Assembly: GCA_902569105.1 (NCBI GenBank)
Contig: CACFTE010000001.1
Span: forward strand, 124,001-188,000
Length of the DNA stretch: 64,000 bases
Reading direction: 5' to 3'
From: an uncultured Pelagibacteraceae bacterium
GTDB lineage: Bacteria; Pseudomonadota; Alphaproteobacteria; Pelagibacterales; Pelagibacteraceae
Positions 16,355 through 24,561 of the stretch are shown one piece after another. The notes below the pieces were generated by a model. It saw only the letters and a list, made by a program, of their open reading frames with translations, did no database searches and had not been told where the DNA came from. A program made the translations under genes and the position numbers. Numbering within the stretch: position 1 is the first letter of the stretch; each line of letters opens with the position of its first letter.

Positions 16355-18928
16355 TTATGCAACTAAACTTTCAGCTTTTTGTAGATCTACTGAAACTAGC
16401 TGGCTGATACCTTTTTCCGGCATAGTAACTCCATAAAGTCTATCCATCTTAGACATCGTCAAAGCATGGTGAGTTACAATAACAAATTTTGTGGTTGTTA
16501 TTCTTGTTAATTCTTCTAGCAAGTTACAAAATCTTGTTACGTTTGCGTCATCTAAAGGAGCATCAACCTCGTCTAATACACAAATTGGTGCAGGATTTGT
16601 TAAGAACACTGCAAAAATTAAAGATAACGCCGTTAATGCTTGTTCTCCACCGGAGAGAAGAGTGATCGATTGAAGTCTTTTACCTGGTGGACTGACTAAC
16701 AAATCCAATCCAGCATCCAAAGGATCTTCAGAATCAACTAATTCAAGTTTTGCATTTCCACCATTAAAAAGTTTTGTATAAACTTCATTAAATTTACGAC
16801 TTACTTTATCAAAAGCATCTAATAGTCTTTCTCTACCTCTTTGATTTAATTGGTTAATACTTTCCTTAAGTTTAGTTATAGCTGTCACTATATCTTCTCT
16901 ATCTTTTTCCATTTTAATAATTTCGTCTTTGTACTTGCCTGTTTCTTCATCTGCCCTCAAATTAACAGATCCTAAATTTTCTCTATCTCTCTTTTTTTTA
17001 TCTAGAAGTTCCTCTTGAGTAACTGTATCTGGAAATTCATCTTCTTTTTCTAGATTTGAAAATTCTAAAAGATTTTCTTCCTTAATATTTAATTCGCTTT
17101 CGACACGATCAATTAAATCACTTTTTCTTTTCTCAAGTCCAACAATTGTTGCATTCGCACTTGCTCTTCTTTCCCTCACACTAATTGAGCTTTCTTTAAT
17201 TTCATTAAGTTTAATTTTATTCTCTTCAAGACTTTGCTCCAAAGAATTTATTTTTATTTGATAATTTTCCTTTTCATTTTCTGAGATTCTTAAATTTTCA
17301 GAAATCTGACCTTTCTTCTCTGCGTTTATATTTGGTTGTTTTTCTAAATCTAGTAATTTTTTATTTAGCTTTTCTTTTCTTTCAGCTAATTGAATTATCA
17401 TCTTTTCAGAATTAACTAATAAGTTTTTCCAACTCTCAATTTCAGTGTCAATATTGTTAATTCGTTCCCTTCTTTTTGTGGACTCATTCTTGATACTTTG
17501 ATTCTTACTATAGGTTATAGTGTACTCTTCCTGTAATTTTTTAATTGTTTCATTTCTAGAATTAATTTTTGCTATGCCTTCAAAGTCGTTTCCATCAGAT
17601 ATCTTTTGGATTACATATGACAAGCTTATGTTAACATTATTTAATTTTTCTCTAGCCTGTTGAATTTGATTTTTATCTATGCATTCAATAGTTTCATTTA
17701 GAATACTTCTAATTTCTTCTAAGGAATTTTTATGTTCCACCACTTTTCCTGCGCTCAAGGAATTAAGTAAAGTATCAATTTTTTCTTGTTCATTGGTTAA
17801 ATTAATTTTTGCAACTTCTAAATCTTGATCAGATTTTTTTTCAGTTTCGTAGTATTTTGAGTCTATTTCGACTAATTTATCCTTTTCATCATTTAATCTT
17901 TTTTGATTTGAATTAGCGTCAATTACTATACTTTTTTCTCTATCTTCATCCTCATCAATCGTTTTTAATGATATTTTAGTTGTATCTATTTCCTTTGTCA
18001 TCCTTTCTGTTTCTTCATCAAGATTTTGCAATTCCAAATTTAATCTTTGTACTCTTGAAATTATTTCTAAATTATTATCTCTTATAGGTCGCAAATTATC
18101 TTCTAAATTTTTAATTGAGTTTTCTAGATCTAAAATCTTATCATTGAACAATGAAAACTCTTTTTCTGCATCTAAATTTATTTCGTTTTCAACTTTAATT
18201 TCGTTCTCTATTTCTCTAATTTTTAAAAAATATAAACCAGCTTCTACCTTTTTTATTTCATCAGAAATATTTTTATATTTTGTTGCCTCTTCAGCTTGTT
18301 TTTCTAAGCTAGTTAATTGTTTTTCTAATTGTCTCCTTAATTCGTCTGCTCTTTTTAAATTATTTTCTGCCGCGTTTAACCTTAGCTCGGCCTCATGTCT
18401 TCTTGCATGTAATCCAGAGATTCCTGCTGCTTCCTCTAAAATTGCCCTCCTATCTTGTGGTTTGGCTGTAACTAGCGATCCAATTCTGCCTTGGCTAATT
18501 ATCGAGGGTGAGTGCGCTCCAGTTGAAAGATCTGCAAAAAACATTTGAGCATCTTTTGCCCTAACCTCTTTCTCATTTACAAAAAACCTAGAACCTTTGT
18601 CCCTTTCTATCTTTCTTCTAATTTCAATTTCTTCCATTTCCTTAAATTGAAATGAACCTGATTTTTCTTGATTTGAAATATTTATACTTACTTCTGCAAT
18701 ATTCTTAGATGGCCTGTTAGATGTTCCTGAAAAAATTACATCTTCCATACCCGAGCCCCTCATGCTTTTTGCCGAAGTTTCTCCCATACACCATCTTAAA
18801 GCCTCAACAATATTTGATTTTCCACAGCCGTTAGGACCCACTATACCAGTTAATCCTTTCTCAATTAGAAAGTTAGTCTTTTCTGAAAATGACTTAAATC
18901 CATTTAATTGGATTTTTTTAAACTCCAT
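16355..18928 (-). CDS. smc: Chromosome segregation ATPase SMC, short, no recognisable hinge
   Basis: SMC proteins organise and segregate chromosomes. Both ATPase halves are intact: Walker A GPNGCGKSN at residues 31-39, the signature LLSGGEQAL at 757-765 and Walker B ICVLDEVDAPLDDAN at 782-796. Coiled coil fills about 175-375 and 460-690. At 857 residues it is some 300 shorter than the roughly 1150 typical of bacterial SMC, and the centre (about 385-460) is a short charged, helix-rich stretch without the glycine-rich hinge dimerisation domain. The ATP-binding parts leave little doubt of SMC family membership. It is followed after one base by atpI. Confidence 0.9.
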   Translation of the reverse strand: MEFKKIQLNGFKSFSEKTNFLIEKGLTGIVGPNGCGKSNIVEALRWCMGETSAKSMRGSGMEDVIFSGTSNRPSKNIAEVSINISNQEKSGSFQFKEMEEIEIRRKIERDKGSRFFVNEKEVRAKDAQMFFADLSTGAHSPSIISQGRIGSLVTAKPQDRRAILEEAAGISGLHARRHEAELRLNAAENNLKRADELRRQLEKQLTSLEKQAEEATKYKNISDEIKKVEAGLYFLKIREIENEIKVENEINLDAEKEFSLFNDKILDLENSIKNLEDNLRPIRDNNLEIISRVQRLNLELQNLDEETERMTKEIDTTKISLKTIDEDEDREKSIVIDANSNQKRLNDEKDKLVEIDSKYYETEKKSDQDLEVAKINLTNEQEKIDTLLNSLSAGKVVEHKNSLEEIRSILNETIECIDKNQIQQAREKLNNVNISLSYVIQKISDGNDFEGIAKINSRNETIKKLQEEYTITYSKNQSIKNESTKRRERINNIDTEIESWKNLLVNSEKMIIQLAERKEKLNKKLLDLEKQPNINAEKKGQISENLRISENEKENYQIKINSLEQSLEENKIKLNEIKESSISVRERRASANATIVGLEKRKSDLIDRVESELNIKEENLLEFSNLEKEDEFPDTVTQEELLDKKKRDRENLGSVNLRADEETGKYKDEIIKMEKDREDIVTAITKLKESINQLNQRGRERLLDAFDKVSRKFNEVYTKLFNGGNAKLELVDSEDPLDAGLDLLVSPPGKRLQSITLLSGGEQALTALSLIFAVFLTNPAPICVLDEVDAPLDDANVTRFCNLLEELTRITTTKFVIVTHHALTMSKMDRLYGVTMPEKGISQLVSVDLQKAESLVA

Positions 18929-18936
18929 GAGTTAAC

Positions 18937-19518
18937 TTATAACAGTTTTTCTAAAGTTTTTTCTAAATTTTTATACGTTAGTGGTTTTTCAAACTTTTTG
19001 TTATTGATAATAACGGTTGGAGTAGCGCTCACGTTGTATTTTTTAACACCCTCGATTCGATCCTCTAAAACAAAATCTTCAATATTTTTATCATTGATAC
19101 ATTTGTCGTAATCTATTCCAAAATTTTGATTAGATAATATTTTTTTTAGATTATCGTTGAGCTCTTCAACAGAATTTCCTTTTACCCACTCATTTTGATT
19201 TCTATAGAGAAAGTGTAAAATTTTATGACCTTTATTTGTACTACAATGAGCTACTTTTGCTGCGTTGAAAGCGGCCAAATCTAAAGGGAAGTTCCTGTAC
19301 TCTAATTTGACAAAGCCCTTATCAATAAAATTTTTTTTAAGTTCTGGATAAACATCTTTATGAAAAATCGCACAATGGGAACAAGTTAACGATTCATAAA
19401 CTAAAATCTTAATCTTAGCCTCTTTATCACCTTCATAAATTCTGTTTACTTCGTTTTCAGCTTTTAAACTGCTAGTGTTTGATAACAGTATTAACAATAT
19501 AAATAGTATTTTTTTCAT
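18937..19518 (-). CDS. DsbA-family periplasmic thiol oxidoreductase
   Basis: A 193-residue exported thioredoxin-fold protein. A signal peptide covers about residues 1-20. The active site is CSHC (C46, C49) in YESLTCSHCAIFHKDVYP, followed by the PLDLAAFNAAKVAHC block and a cis-proline loop SATPTVII near residue 165. These fit the DsbA/DsbG-like thioredoxin_4 group that oxidises or isomerises periplasmic disulfides. It overlaps the end of dciA by four bases and is eight bases from smc. Confidence 0.9.
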   Translation of the reverse strand: MKKILFILLILLSNTSSLKAENEVNRIYEGDKEAKIKILVYESLTCSHCAIFHKDVYPELKKNFIDKGFVKLEYRNFPLDLAAFNAAKVAHCSTNKGHKILHFLYRNQNEWVKGNSVEELNDNLKKILSNQNFGIDYDKCINDKNIEDFVLEDRIEGVKKYNVSATPTVIINNKKFEKPLTYKNLEKTLEKLL

Positions 19519-20000
19519 TTTTTTTTATAAACTTTACTTAGCTCAGTCAGAGAATCTTTAATTTTTTCATTTTTAATGTCAGAAATTTGTTTTTTGTATT
19601 TATTTTTTGTCACATCATTTGATGCCAGCTTTTCTTTAAATTCCTCATTTTTCTCTTCAAAAGATATCAATTTTATATTATGGACCGCATTGTAACCAAA
19701 ATAAGAGTTAATTTTTTCAGTAATTGAATTTCTAGAATATTCAAAATTAACTTCATTACCTCTTTTTACCATCACTGTTAAACAACTCGACCCAAACTTA
19801 TTTTCATTTTTAAAAGATTTTGGAAAACTAATATCAAATAAATCATTTCCAACGAAATATCTCCAATTATCTAATGTTTGAGAATAAATTTGCCCTTTTT
19901 TATTAATCAATCTTTTTACCTTAGAAGGCAAAATGTCTTTAAATGATCTAAGACCTTGTATAAATTTTCTGCTATTCTTGTTATAATTTTTTGAATTCAT
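19515..20000 (-). CDS. dciA: DciA-like replication helicase loader (DUF721)
   Basis: DciA is the widespread bacterial loader of DnaB at the origin. The 161-residue protein shows the DUF721 pattern: QGLRSFKDILPSKVKRLINKKG, then LDNWRYFVGNDLFDISFPKSF, CLTVMVKRGNEVNFEYSRNSITEKINSYFG. Match is by recalled family pattern and position before dsbA/smc. Its start codon directly abuts the divergent mutY start (CAT|ATG), leaving no intergenic base. Confidence 0.82.
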   Translation of the reverse strand: MNSKNYNKNSRKFIQGLRSFKDILPSKVKRLINKKGQIYSQTLDNWRYFVGNDLFDISFPKSFKNENKFGSSCLTVMVKRGNEVNFEYSRNSITEKINSYFGYNAVHNIKLISFEEKNEEFKEKLASNDVTKNKYKKQISDIKNEKIKDSLTELSKVYKKK

Positions 20001-20987
20001 ATGCGAGGAAGAAACATACCAAATAAAATTTTAAAATGGTACGATAATAATAAGCGTATTCTCCCATGGAGAAAAAAAACCTCAACTAAAAATAGAGAGT
20101 ATTTCACTTTAGTTAGTGAATTTATGCTTCAACAAACACAAGTCAAAACTGTAATACCTTACTTTGAGACATTTATTAAAAATTTTCCTAATTTAAAATC
20201 TTTAGCCAGAGCATCTGAGCAAAAAATTTTAAAAAATTGGGAAGGACTTGGGTATTATTCTAGAGCACGAAACTTAAAAAAAACTGCAACAAAAATATTA
20301 AAGGATTTTAATGGTAACTTACCAAAAGATATAGACCAACTTAAATCTCTACCGGGTGTAGGCGATTACACATCTAGATCTATTTTGGCAATTGCTCATA
20401 ATAAATCTTATATTCCGATGGATGGAAATGTTGAGAGAATTCTAAAAAGAATTTTCTTACTTAAAACAAATGATGAAATTTCAAAAGAAAACTTAAATAA
20501 AAAAAAATCCTTTTTTGGTTATTCTAAAAGATCGAGTGACTATGCCCAAGCCATTATGGAGATAGGAGCTTTAATTTGCAAACCTTCGTTACCATTTTGC
20601 AATCACTGTCCACTAACTGAAAACTGCATGGCATTTAATAGAAAAGATTTTTTAATTAAATCAAAAAATAAATTTAATAAAACAAAATATTTCGAGGCGA
20701 ATGTTTATGGTTATAAAAATAAGTATTTGCTAATTAAAAATAAAAAATTTAATTTTTTAAAAAATTTACTTATTTTTCCAATGTCAGAAATTAATCAAAA
20801 AAAGTTTAAATATTCAGTTCATAAAAAAATAAACGTAAAAATGTCTAATATGAATATGAAAATCATTATAAATAAAAAAACTAAAATTAAAAGGACAAGA
20901 GGTAGTCTATTTTTGGATAAGACAAATATTAATAAATATATTTTGCCGTCATTTACAAAAAAAATTTTTAACTCAGTGTCACATTAA
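20001..20987 (+). CDS. mutY: A/G-specific adenine DNA glycosylase
   Basis: Removes adenine mispaired with 8-oxoguanine. The 328-residue protein has the helix-hairpin-helix-GPD fold: catalytic E40 in SEFMLQQTQVKT, hairpin LPGVGDYTS near 118-125 and catalytic D141 in PMDGNVER. The 4Fe-4S loop is complete (C193, C200, C203, C209). The C-terminal NUDIX-like domain that recognises 8-oxoguanine is short and lysine-rich. It begins exactly where the divergent dciA begins. Confidence 0.96.
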   Translation: MRGRNIPNKILKWYDNNKRILPWRKKTSTKNREYFTLVSEFMLQQTQVKTVIPYFETFIKNFPNLKSLARASEQKILKNWEGLGYYSRARNLKKTATKILKDFNGNLPKDIDQLKSLPGVGDYTSRSILAIAHNKSYIPMDGNVERILKRIFLLKTNDEISKENLNKKKSFFGYSKRSSDYAQAIMEIGALICKPSLPFCNHCPLTENCMAFNRKDFLIKSKNKFNKTKYFEANVYGYKNKYLLIKNKKFNFLKNLLIFPMSEINQKKFKYSVHKKINVKMSNMNMKIIINKKTKIKRTRGSLFLDKTNINKYILPSFTKKIFNSVSH

Positions 20988-20988
20988 A

Positions 20989-22122
20989 ATGAAAAAAATT
21001 GCAATTATCGGAGCAGGGATTTCAGGTTTATTTCTTGCAAATCTTTTAGAAAAATACACATCTTTTTCATATAAAATTTTCGAAAAAAAATCTTCATTAG
21101 ATTTAAGTGATGGCTATGGAATACAATTATCAGTTAATAGTATTAATCTACTAAATAAAGTAGGCTTTGAAAAAATGAATGTAAGCGACGTTTACTTTCC
21201 AAAAAAAGTAAATTTCTTTGATGCGAAAGATTTAAAAAAGATATGTGATATTGATTTAGCTCAATTTAACTTTGGGAGTAATAAATATAGCACGTTAAAA
21301 AGATCTAAGTTAATTGAATTTTTATTAAGTAATATTCCTAAAGAAAAAATAGTTTTTGATTCAGATTTAATTAATATTGATGAACAAGAGAAGTTGAATT
21401 TATCTTTTAGAGATAATAATAAAGAAGAATTTGATTATTTAGTTGCTGCAGATGGAGTTTTTTCTAAAGCAAAAGAAATTTTATTTAAAAAAGAAGGTCT
21501 ACCAGCATATTTTAATTCAATTGCGTTAAGAGGAAAAATCCAAAACTTTGAAAATAAAGATATTTCTTTATTTTTAGGACCTAATTTTCACTTTGTAATT
21601 TATCCTATTAATAAAAATAACGAATTCAATTTTATATCTATAATAAGAAAAGAATTAATTGAAGCTGAAATTTCAAATAGAAATTTGTTTAATGATAAAA
21701 TTTTTACAAATAATTTGATAAATCAGATTTCATTAAAATCTAATTTAAATTTAACTGAAATGGTTAAAGAAGTTAAATGCTTTCCAATCTTTATAAGCAA
21801 AAAAATTCAAATACCTAAGTCAAAAAATACTTTTTTAACTGGTGATGCATTTTTTTCATTTCCACCTTCATTTGCACAAGGGGCATCGCAATCAATAGAG
21901 GCTGCATATGAACTTTTTAATGACTTAAAAGATAAATCATCAAATTATTATGAGAATAGAGTAAAAAAAACTAAACAAATCAATTCGAGATCTTTAATCA
22001 ATCACTTTGCCTTTCATCTTGCAAATCCCTTAAATGTTCTATTTAGAAATTTTTTTCTTAAATATCTTTGTAAAAATAAAAAATTTTTAGAAAACTATTT
22101 AGGTAAAATTTATAAAAGCTAA
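20989..22122 (+). CDS. FAD-dependent monooxygenase, UbiH/salicylate-hydroxylase-like
   Basis: A 377-residue flavoprotein. It has the N-terminal dinucleotide motif IAIIGAGISGLFLANLLE, the DYLVAADGVFSKAKE block near residue 150 and the second FAD motif TGDAFFSFPPSFAQGASQSIEAAYEL near 283-308, all typical of aromatic-ring hydroxylases. It could be a ubiquinone-ring hydroxylase (UbiH/F/L group) or act on another aromatic substrate; sequence alone does not separate these. It starts one base after the mutY stop and overlaps the convergent ccrM end by four bases. Confidence 0.8.
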   Translation: MKKIAIIGAGISGLFLANLLEKYTSFSYKIFEKKSSLDLSDGYGIQLSVNSINLLNKVGFEKMNVSDVYFPKKVNFFDAKDLKKICDIDLAQFNFGSNKYSTLKRSKLIEFLLSNIPKEKIVFDSDLINIDEQEKLNLSFRDNNKEEFDYLVAADGVFSKAKEILFKKEGLPAYFNSIALRGKIQNFENKDISLFLGPNFHFVIYPINKNNEFNFISIIRKELIEAEISNRNLFNDKIFTNNLINQISLKSNLNLTEMVKEVKCFPIFISKKIQIPKSKNTFLTGDAFFSFPPSFAQGASQSIEAAYELFNDLKDKSSNYYENRVKKTKQINSRSLINHFAFHLANPLNVLFRNFFLKYLCKNKKFLENYLGKIYKS

Positions 22123-23192
22123 GCTTTTGGCCTTAAACGCTCTCTTAGCTCATCAATCGGCTTTAAACTATTTCCAACTTTATAATGCCAATAAGTCCAA
22201 CCATTGCAGCTTTCCGCACCCAATATTTGAGCGGCAACTTTATGAATAGATCCCTCTTTTTGTTTATGCTTTATACTTCCATCAACCATAACTTTTGCAT
22301 AAACTCTTTTCGTTTGGTCATAAATTTCTGTCCCTGGTTTAATTACCCCTAATTCAATTAGTGAACCAAAAGGAACCCTAGGCTTTAATTTATTGTTTTG
22401 GATTGTATCTAAATATTCGTCTTTTATTATTTGGGAATTTTTAATCCTCTTGTTTGCAGCATCAAAATATTTTTTTTCTTTTTCTATTCCAAAATAGGAT
22501 CGACCTAATTTTTTGGAAACCACAGCAGTTGTTCCTGATCCTAAAAACGGATCTAAAATAAAGTCATTTTTATTTGAGGATGCTAGTAATATTCGATGAA
22601 GCAAAGACTCTGGTTTTTGAGTTGAATGAACTTTTATACCATTATCTTTCAATCTCTCTTTTCCATTGCATATTGGCAAATTCCATGTAGATCTCATTTG
22701 CAAATCATCATTGAAAGACTTCATCGATTGATAATTGAATGTATATTTTGATTTTTTAGTTTTTGAAGCCCAAATCAATGTTTCATGAGCATTTGTAAAT
22801 CTGGTGCCTCTGAAGTTTGGCATAGGGTTATTTTTATTCCAGATTACATCATTTAAAATCCAAAAACCCAGATCCTGAATTATCTTGCCTACTCTAAATA
22901 TATTGTGATAGCTGCCTATAACCCAAATAGACCCATCTTTTTTTAATACCCTTTTACATTGTTCTAGCCATTCATAAGTAAACTTGTCATAAGATTTAAA
23001 ACTTTCAAATTGATCCCATCTATCATTCACTGCATTTACTTTTGATCTATCTGGTCTAACCAAGCTGTTTTGTAATTGTAAATTATAGGGCGGGTCTGCA
23101 AAAATTAAATTAAATGTTTCATCAGGAATTTTTTTTAATTCTTTTAGACTATCTCCATTAATAAGTTTATTATGTAAATTTTTAGTTACCAT
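22119..23192 (-). CDS. ccrM: CcrM-type adenine DNA methyltransferase (GANTC)
   Basis: Orphan cell-cycle methyltransferase of alphaproteobacteria that N6-methylates adenine in GANTC. The beta-class layout is present: catalytic motif IV DPPYNLQ at residues 33-39 and SAM motif I DPFLGSGTT at 214-222. The C-terminal specificity domain (about 265-357) with VPFGSLIELGVIKPG and the NGWTYWHY block is the CcrM hallmark. The 357-residue length matches. There is no restriction gene alongside. Its upstream region is rich in GANTC sites, suggesting methylation-state control. Confidence 0.95.
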   Translation of the reverse strand: MVTKNLHNKLINGDSLKELKKIPDETFNLIFADPPYNLQLQNSLVRPDRSKVNAVNDRWDQFESFKSYDKFTYEWLEQCKRVLKKDGSIWVIGSYHNIFRVGKIIQDLGFWILNDVIWNKNNPMPNFRGTRFTNAHETLIWASKTKKSKYTFNYQSMKSFNDDLQMRSTWNLPICNGKERLKDNGIKVHSTQKPESLLHRILLASSNKNDFILDPFLGSGTTAVVSKKLGRSYFGIEKEKKYFDAANKRIKNSQIIKDEYLDTIQNNKLKPRVPFGSLIELGVIKPGTEIYDQTKRVYAKVMVDGSIKHKQKEGSIHKVAAQILGAESCNGWTYWHYKVGNSLKPIDELRERLRPKA

Positions 23193-23209
23193 TTTTTAAA
23201 AAGTAATTA

Positions 23210-23286
23210 GACTCCAGCGTTGATTCTACGTCAACCAGAGATTGAAAAAAATGGACTCTACTTGTTATATGATTTATTTTGGACTC
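23210..23286. promoter_or_regulatory. GANTC cluster upstream of ccrM
   Basis: GACTC at 23210, GATTC at 23222, GACTC at 23254 and GACTC at 23282 place four GANTC sites in 77 bases, spanning the 81-base ccrM/rnhB gap and the last codons of rnhB. These are the presumed target of the CcrM product itself. In Caulobacter, the ccrM promoter region also contains GANTC sites and responds to methylation state, so feedback control is a reasonable inference. Confidence 0.6.
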
Positions 23287-23846
23287 AATATATTGTGTAT
23301 AGGTCGAAATGTTTTTCTATGATGCTGAGTTATGCCAAATTTCTTAATGGCTTTAAAATGTTCTTTAGTTCCATAACCTGCATTTTTGTCCCAAGCATAT
23401 TTTTTATATTTTTTTGACATTTTTGTAATAAACCGGTCTCTAGCAACTTTTGCAATTATAGATGCCGCAGAAATCTCTGATATTTTTTGATCTCCTTTAA
23501 TAACAGACTTAAGTTTATAACCATTCATCTCTGGTAATTTATTTCCGTCAACCAATGTTATTGAAGGTTTTAGTTTAAGTTTTTTTATCGACCTCTTCAT
23601 AGCTAATAAACTAGCATTTAAAATATTTAATTTTTCAATTTCTTTTAGAGAGGCTGAACCAATACTCCAATTAGAGTTTTTTTTAATATATTTTTCAAGA
23701 TAATTTCTTTTTACTTTAGAAAGTTTTTTTGAGTCTTTTATCTTACTTTTATCAATATTTTTTTTAAATATTACAGCAGCAGCAAATACAGGCCCTATTA
23801 AACTTCCTCTTCCAACTTCATCTACACCAGCTATAAATTTTTTCAT
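23274..23846 (-). CDS. rnhB: Ribonuclease HII
   Basis: Removes ribonucleotides from DNA. The 190-residue protein has the DEDD active-site blocks: VDEVGRGSLIGPV near residue 8-20 (two acidic residues), the LVDGNKLP block near 98 and SIIAKVARDRF near 130. The length is near the family norm. It shares a one-base overlap with the upstream uracil-DNA glycosylase gene and is followed by ccrM on the same strand. Confidence 0.96.
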   Translation of the reverse strand: MKKFIAGVDEVGRGSLIGPVFAAAVIFKKNIDKSKIKDSKKLSKVKRNYLEKYIKKNSNWSIGSASLKEIEKLNILNASLLAMKRSIKKLKLKPSITLVDGNKLPEMNGYKLKSVIKGDQKISEISAASIIAKVARDRFITKMSKKYKKYAWDKNAGYGTKEHFKAIKKFGITQHHRKTFRPIHNILSPK

Positions 23847-24550
23847 TAAATACTGATTTTTAATTCATCTATTTTTTTTCTAATCAACTTGAGATCATTC
23901 CATGAATATTTTTTTTGATCGGGCTGTCTTAGCAGATAGGCAGGATGAAATGTTAAAATTGTCCGATATGTTTTTTGATTAACTATTAACTCTTTCCATT
24001 TTCCTCTTTCTTTTGATATTCTTAATGTTTGACCAAACAAGGCCTCCATAGCAGTACTTCCCATTAAAATTAGTATTTTGGGATCAATTATATTTATATG
24101 TTCCCGTAAAAAAATTGAATACCTATTTATTTCTGAGGTTTCTGGCTTTCTATTATCAGGGGGTCTATAATTTACAACATTAGTTATATAAACTTTCGAT
24201 CTTTTAATTTTAATAGCTTCAAGCATTTTATTTAAAAGTACTCCAGCGTCACCTACAAAAGGTTTTCCCATCTCGTCTTCTTTTTGCCCAGGGCCTTCGC
24301 CAACTATCATAATTTGGCTTTTAGGATCACCATCATTAAAAACTAAATTCTTAGCATTTTTTTTTAATTCACAATTGGAAATCTCAAAAATTTTTTTCTT
24401 AAGGTTTTCTAGTAAAGATTGTTTATCTTCTAAATTTGTATCATCAAATGTTCGTTTAATTGGTTTATTTTCAAAAATATAATCAATTTCGAATATATCT
24501 ATTGCGTCTTCAAAATTATTGTTATTTTGATTTTTATGCTCTATTTCCAT
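23846..24550 (-). CDS. Uracil-DNA glycosylase, family 4-like, without Fe-S cysteines
   Basis: Excises uracil from DNA. The 234-residue protein has the family 4/5 motifs GEGPGQKEDEMGKPFVG at residues 84-100 and FHPAYLLR at 201-208, with TNVVNYRPPDNRKP between. Of the four cysteines that hold a 4Fe-4S cluster in classical family 4 enzymes only C60 remains; the position usually read as KCRPP is NYRPP (Y128) and the following one is RYSIF. The cluster is therefore probably absent. The first 50 residues are a poorly conserved extension. Starts 11 bases from the divergent TPR gene. Confidence 0.88.
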   Translation of the reverse strand: MEIEHKNQNNNNFEDAIDIFEIDYIFENKPIKRTFDDTNLEDKQSLLENLKKKIFEISNCELKKNAKNLVFNDGDPKSQIMIVGEGPGQKEDEMGKPFVGDAGVLLNKMLEAIKIKRSKVYITNVVNYRPPDNRKPETSEINRYSIFLREHINIIDPKILILMGSTAMEALFGQTLRISKERGKWKELIVNQKTYRTILTFHPAYLLRQPDQKKYSWNDLKLIRKKIDELKISI

Positions 24551-24561
24551 ATATTAAATCA

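Noticed and set aside
24460-24561. Upstream extension of the TPR gene
   Set aside because: It overlaps the divergent glycosylase start, and the internal ATG gives a clear signal peptide.
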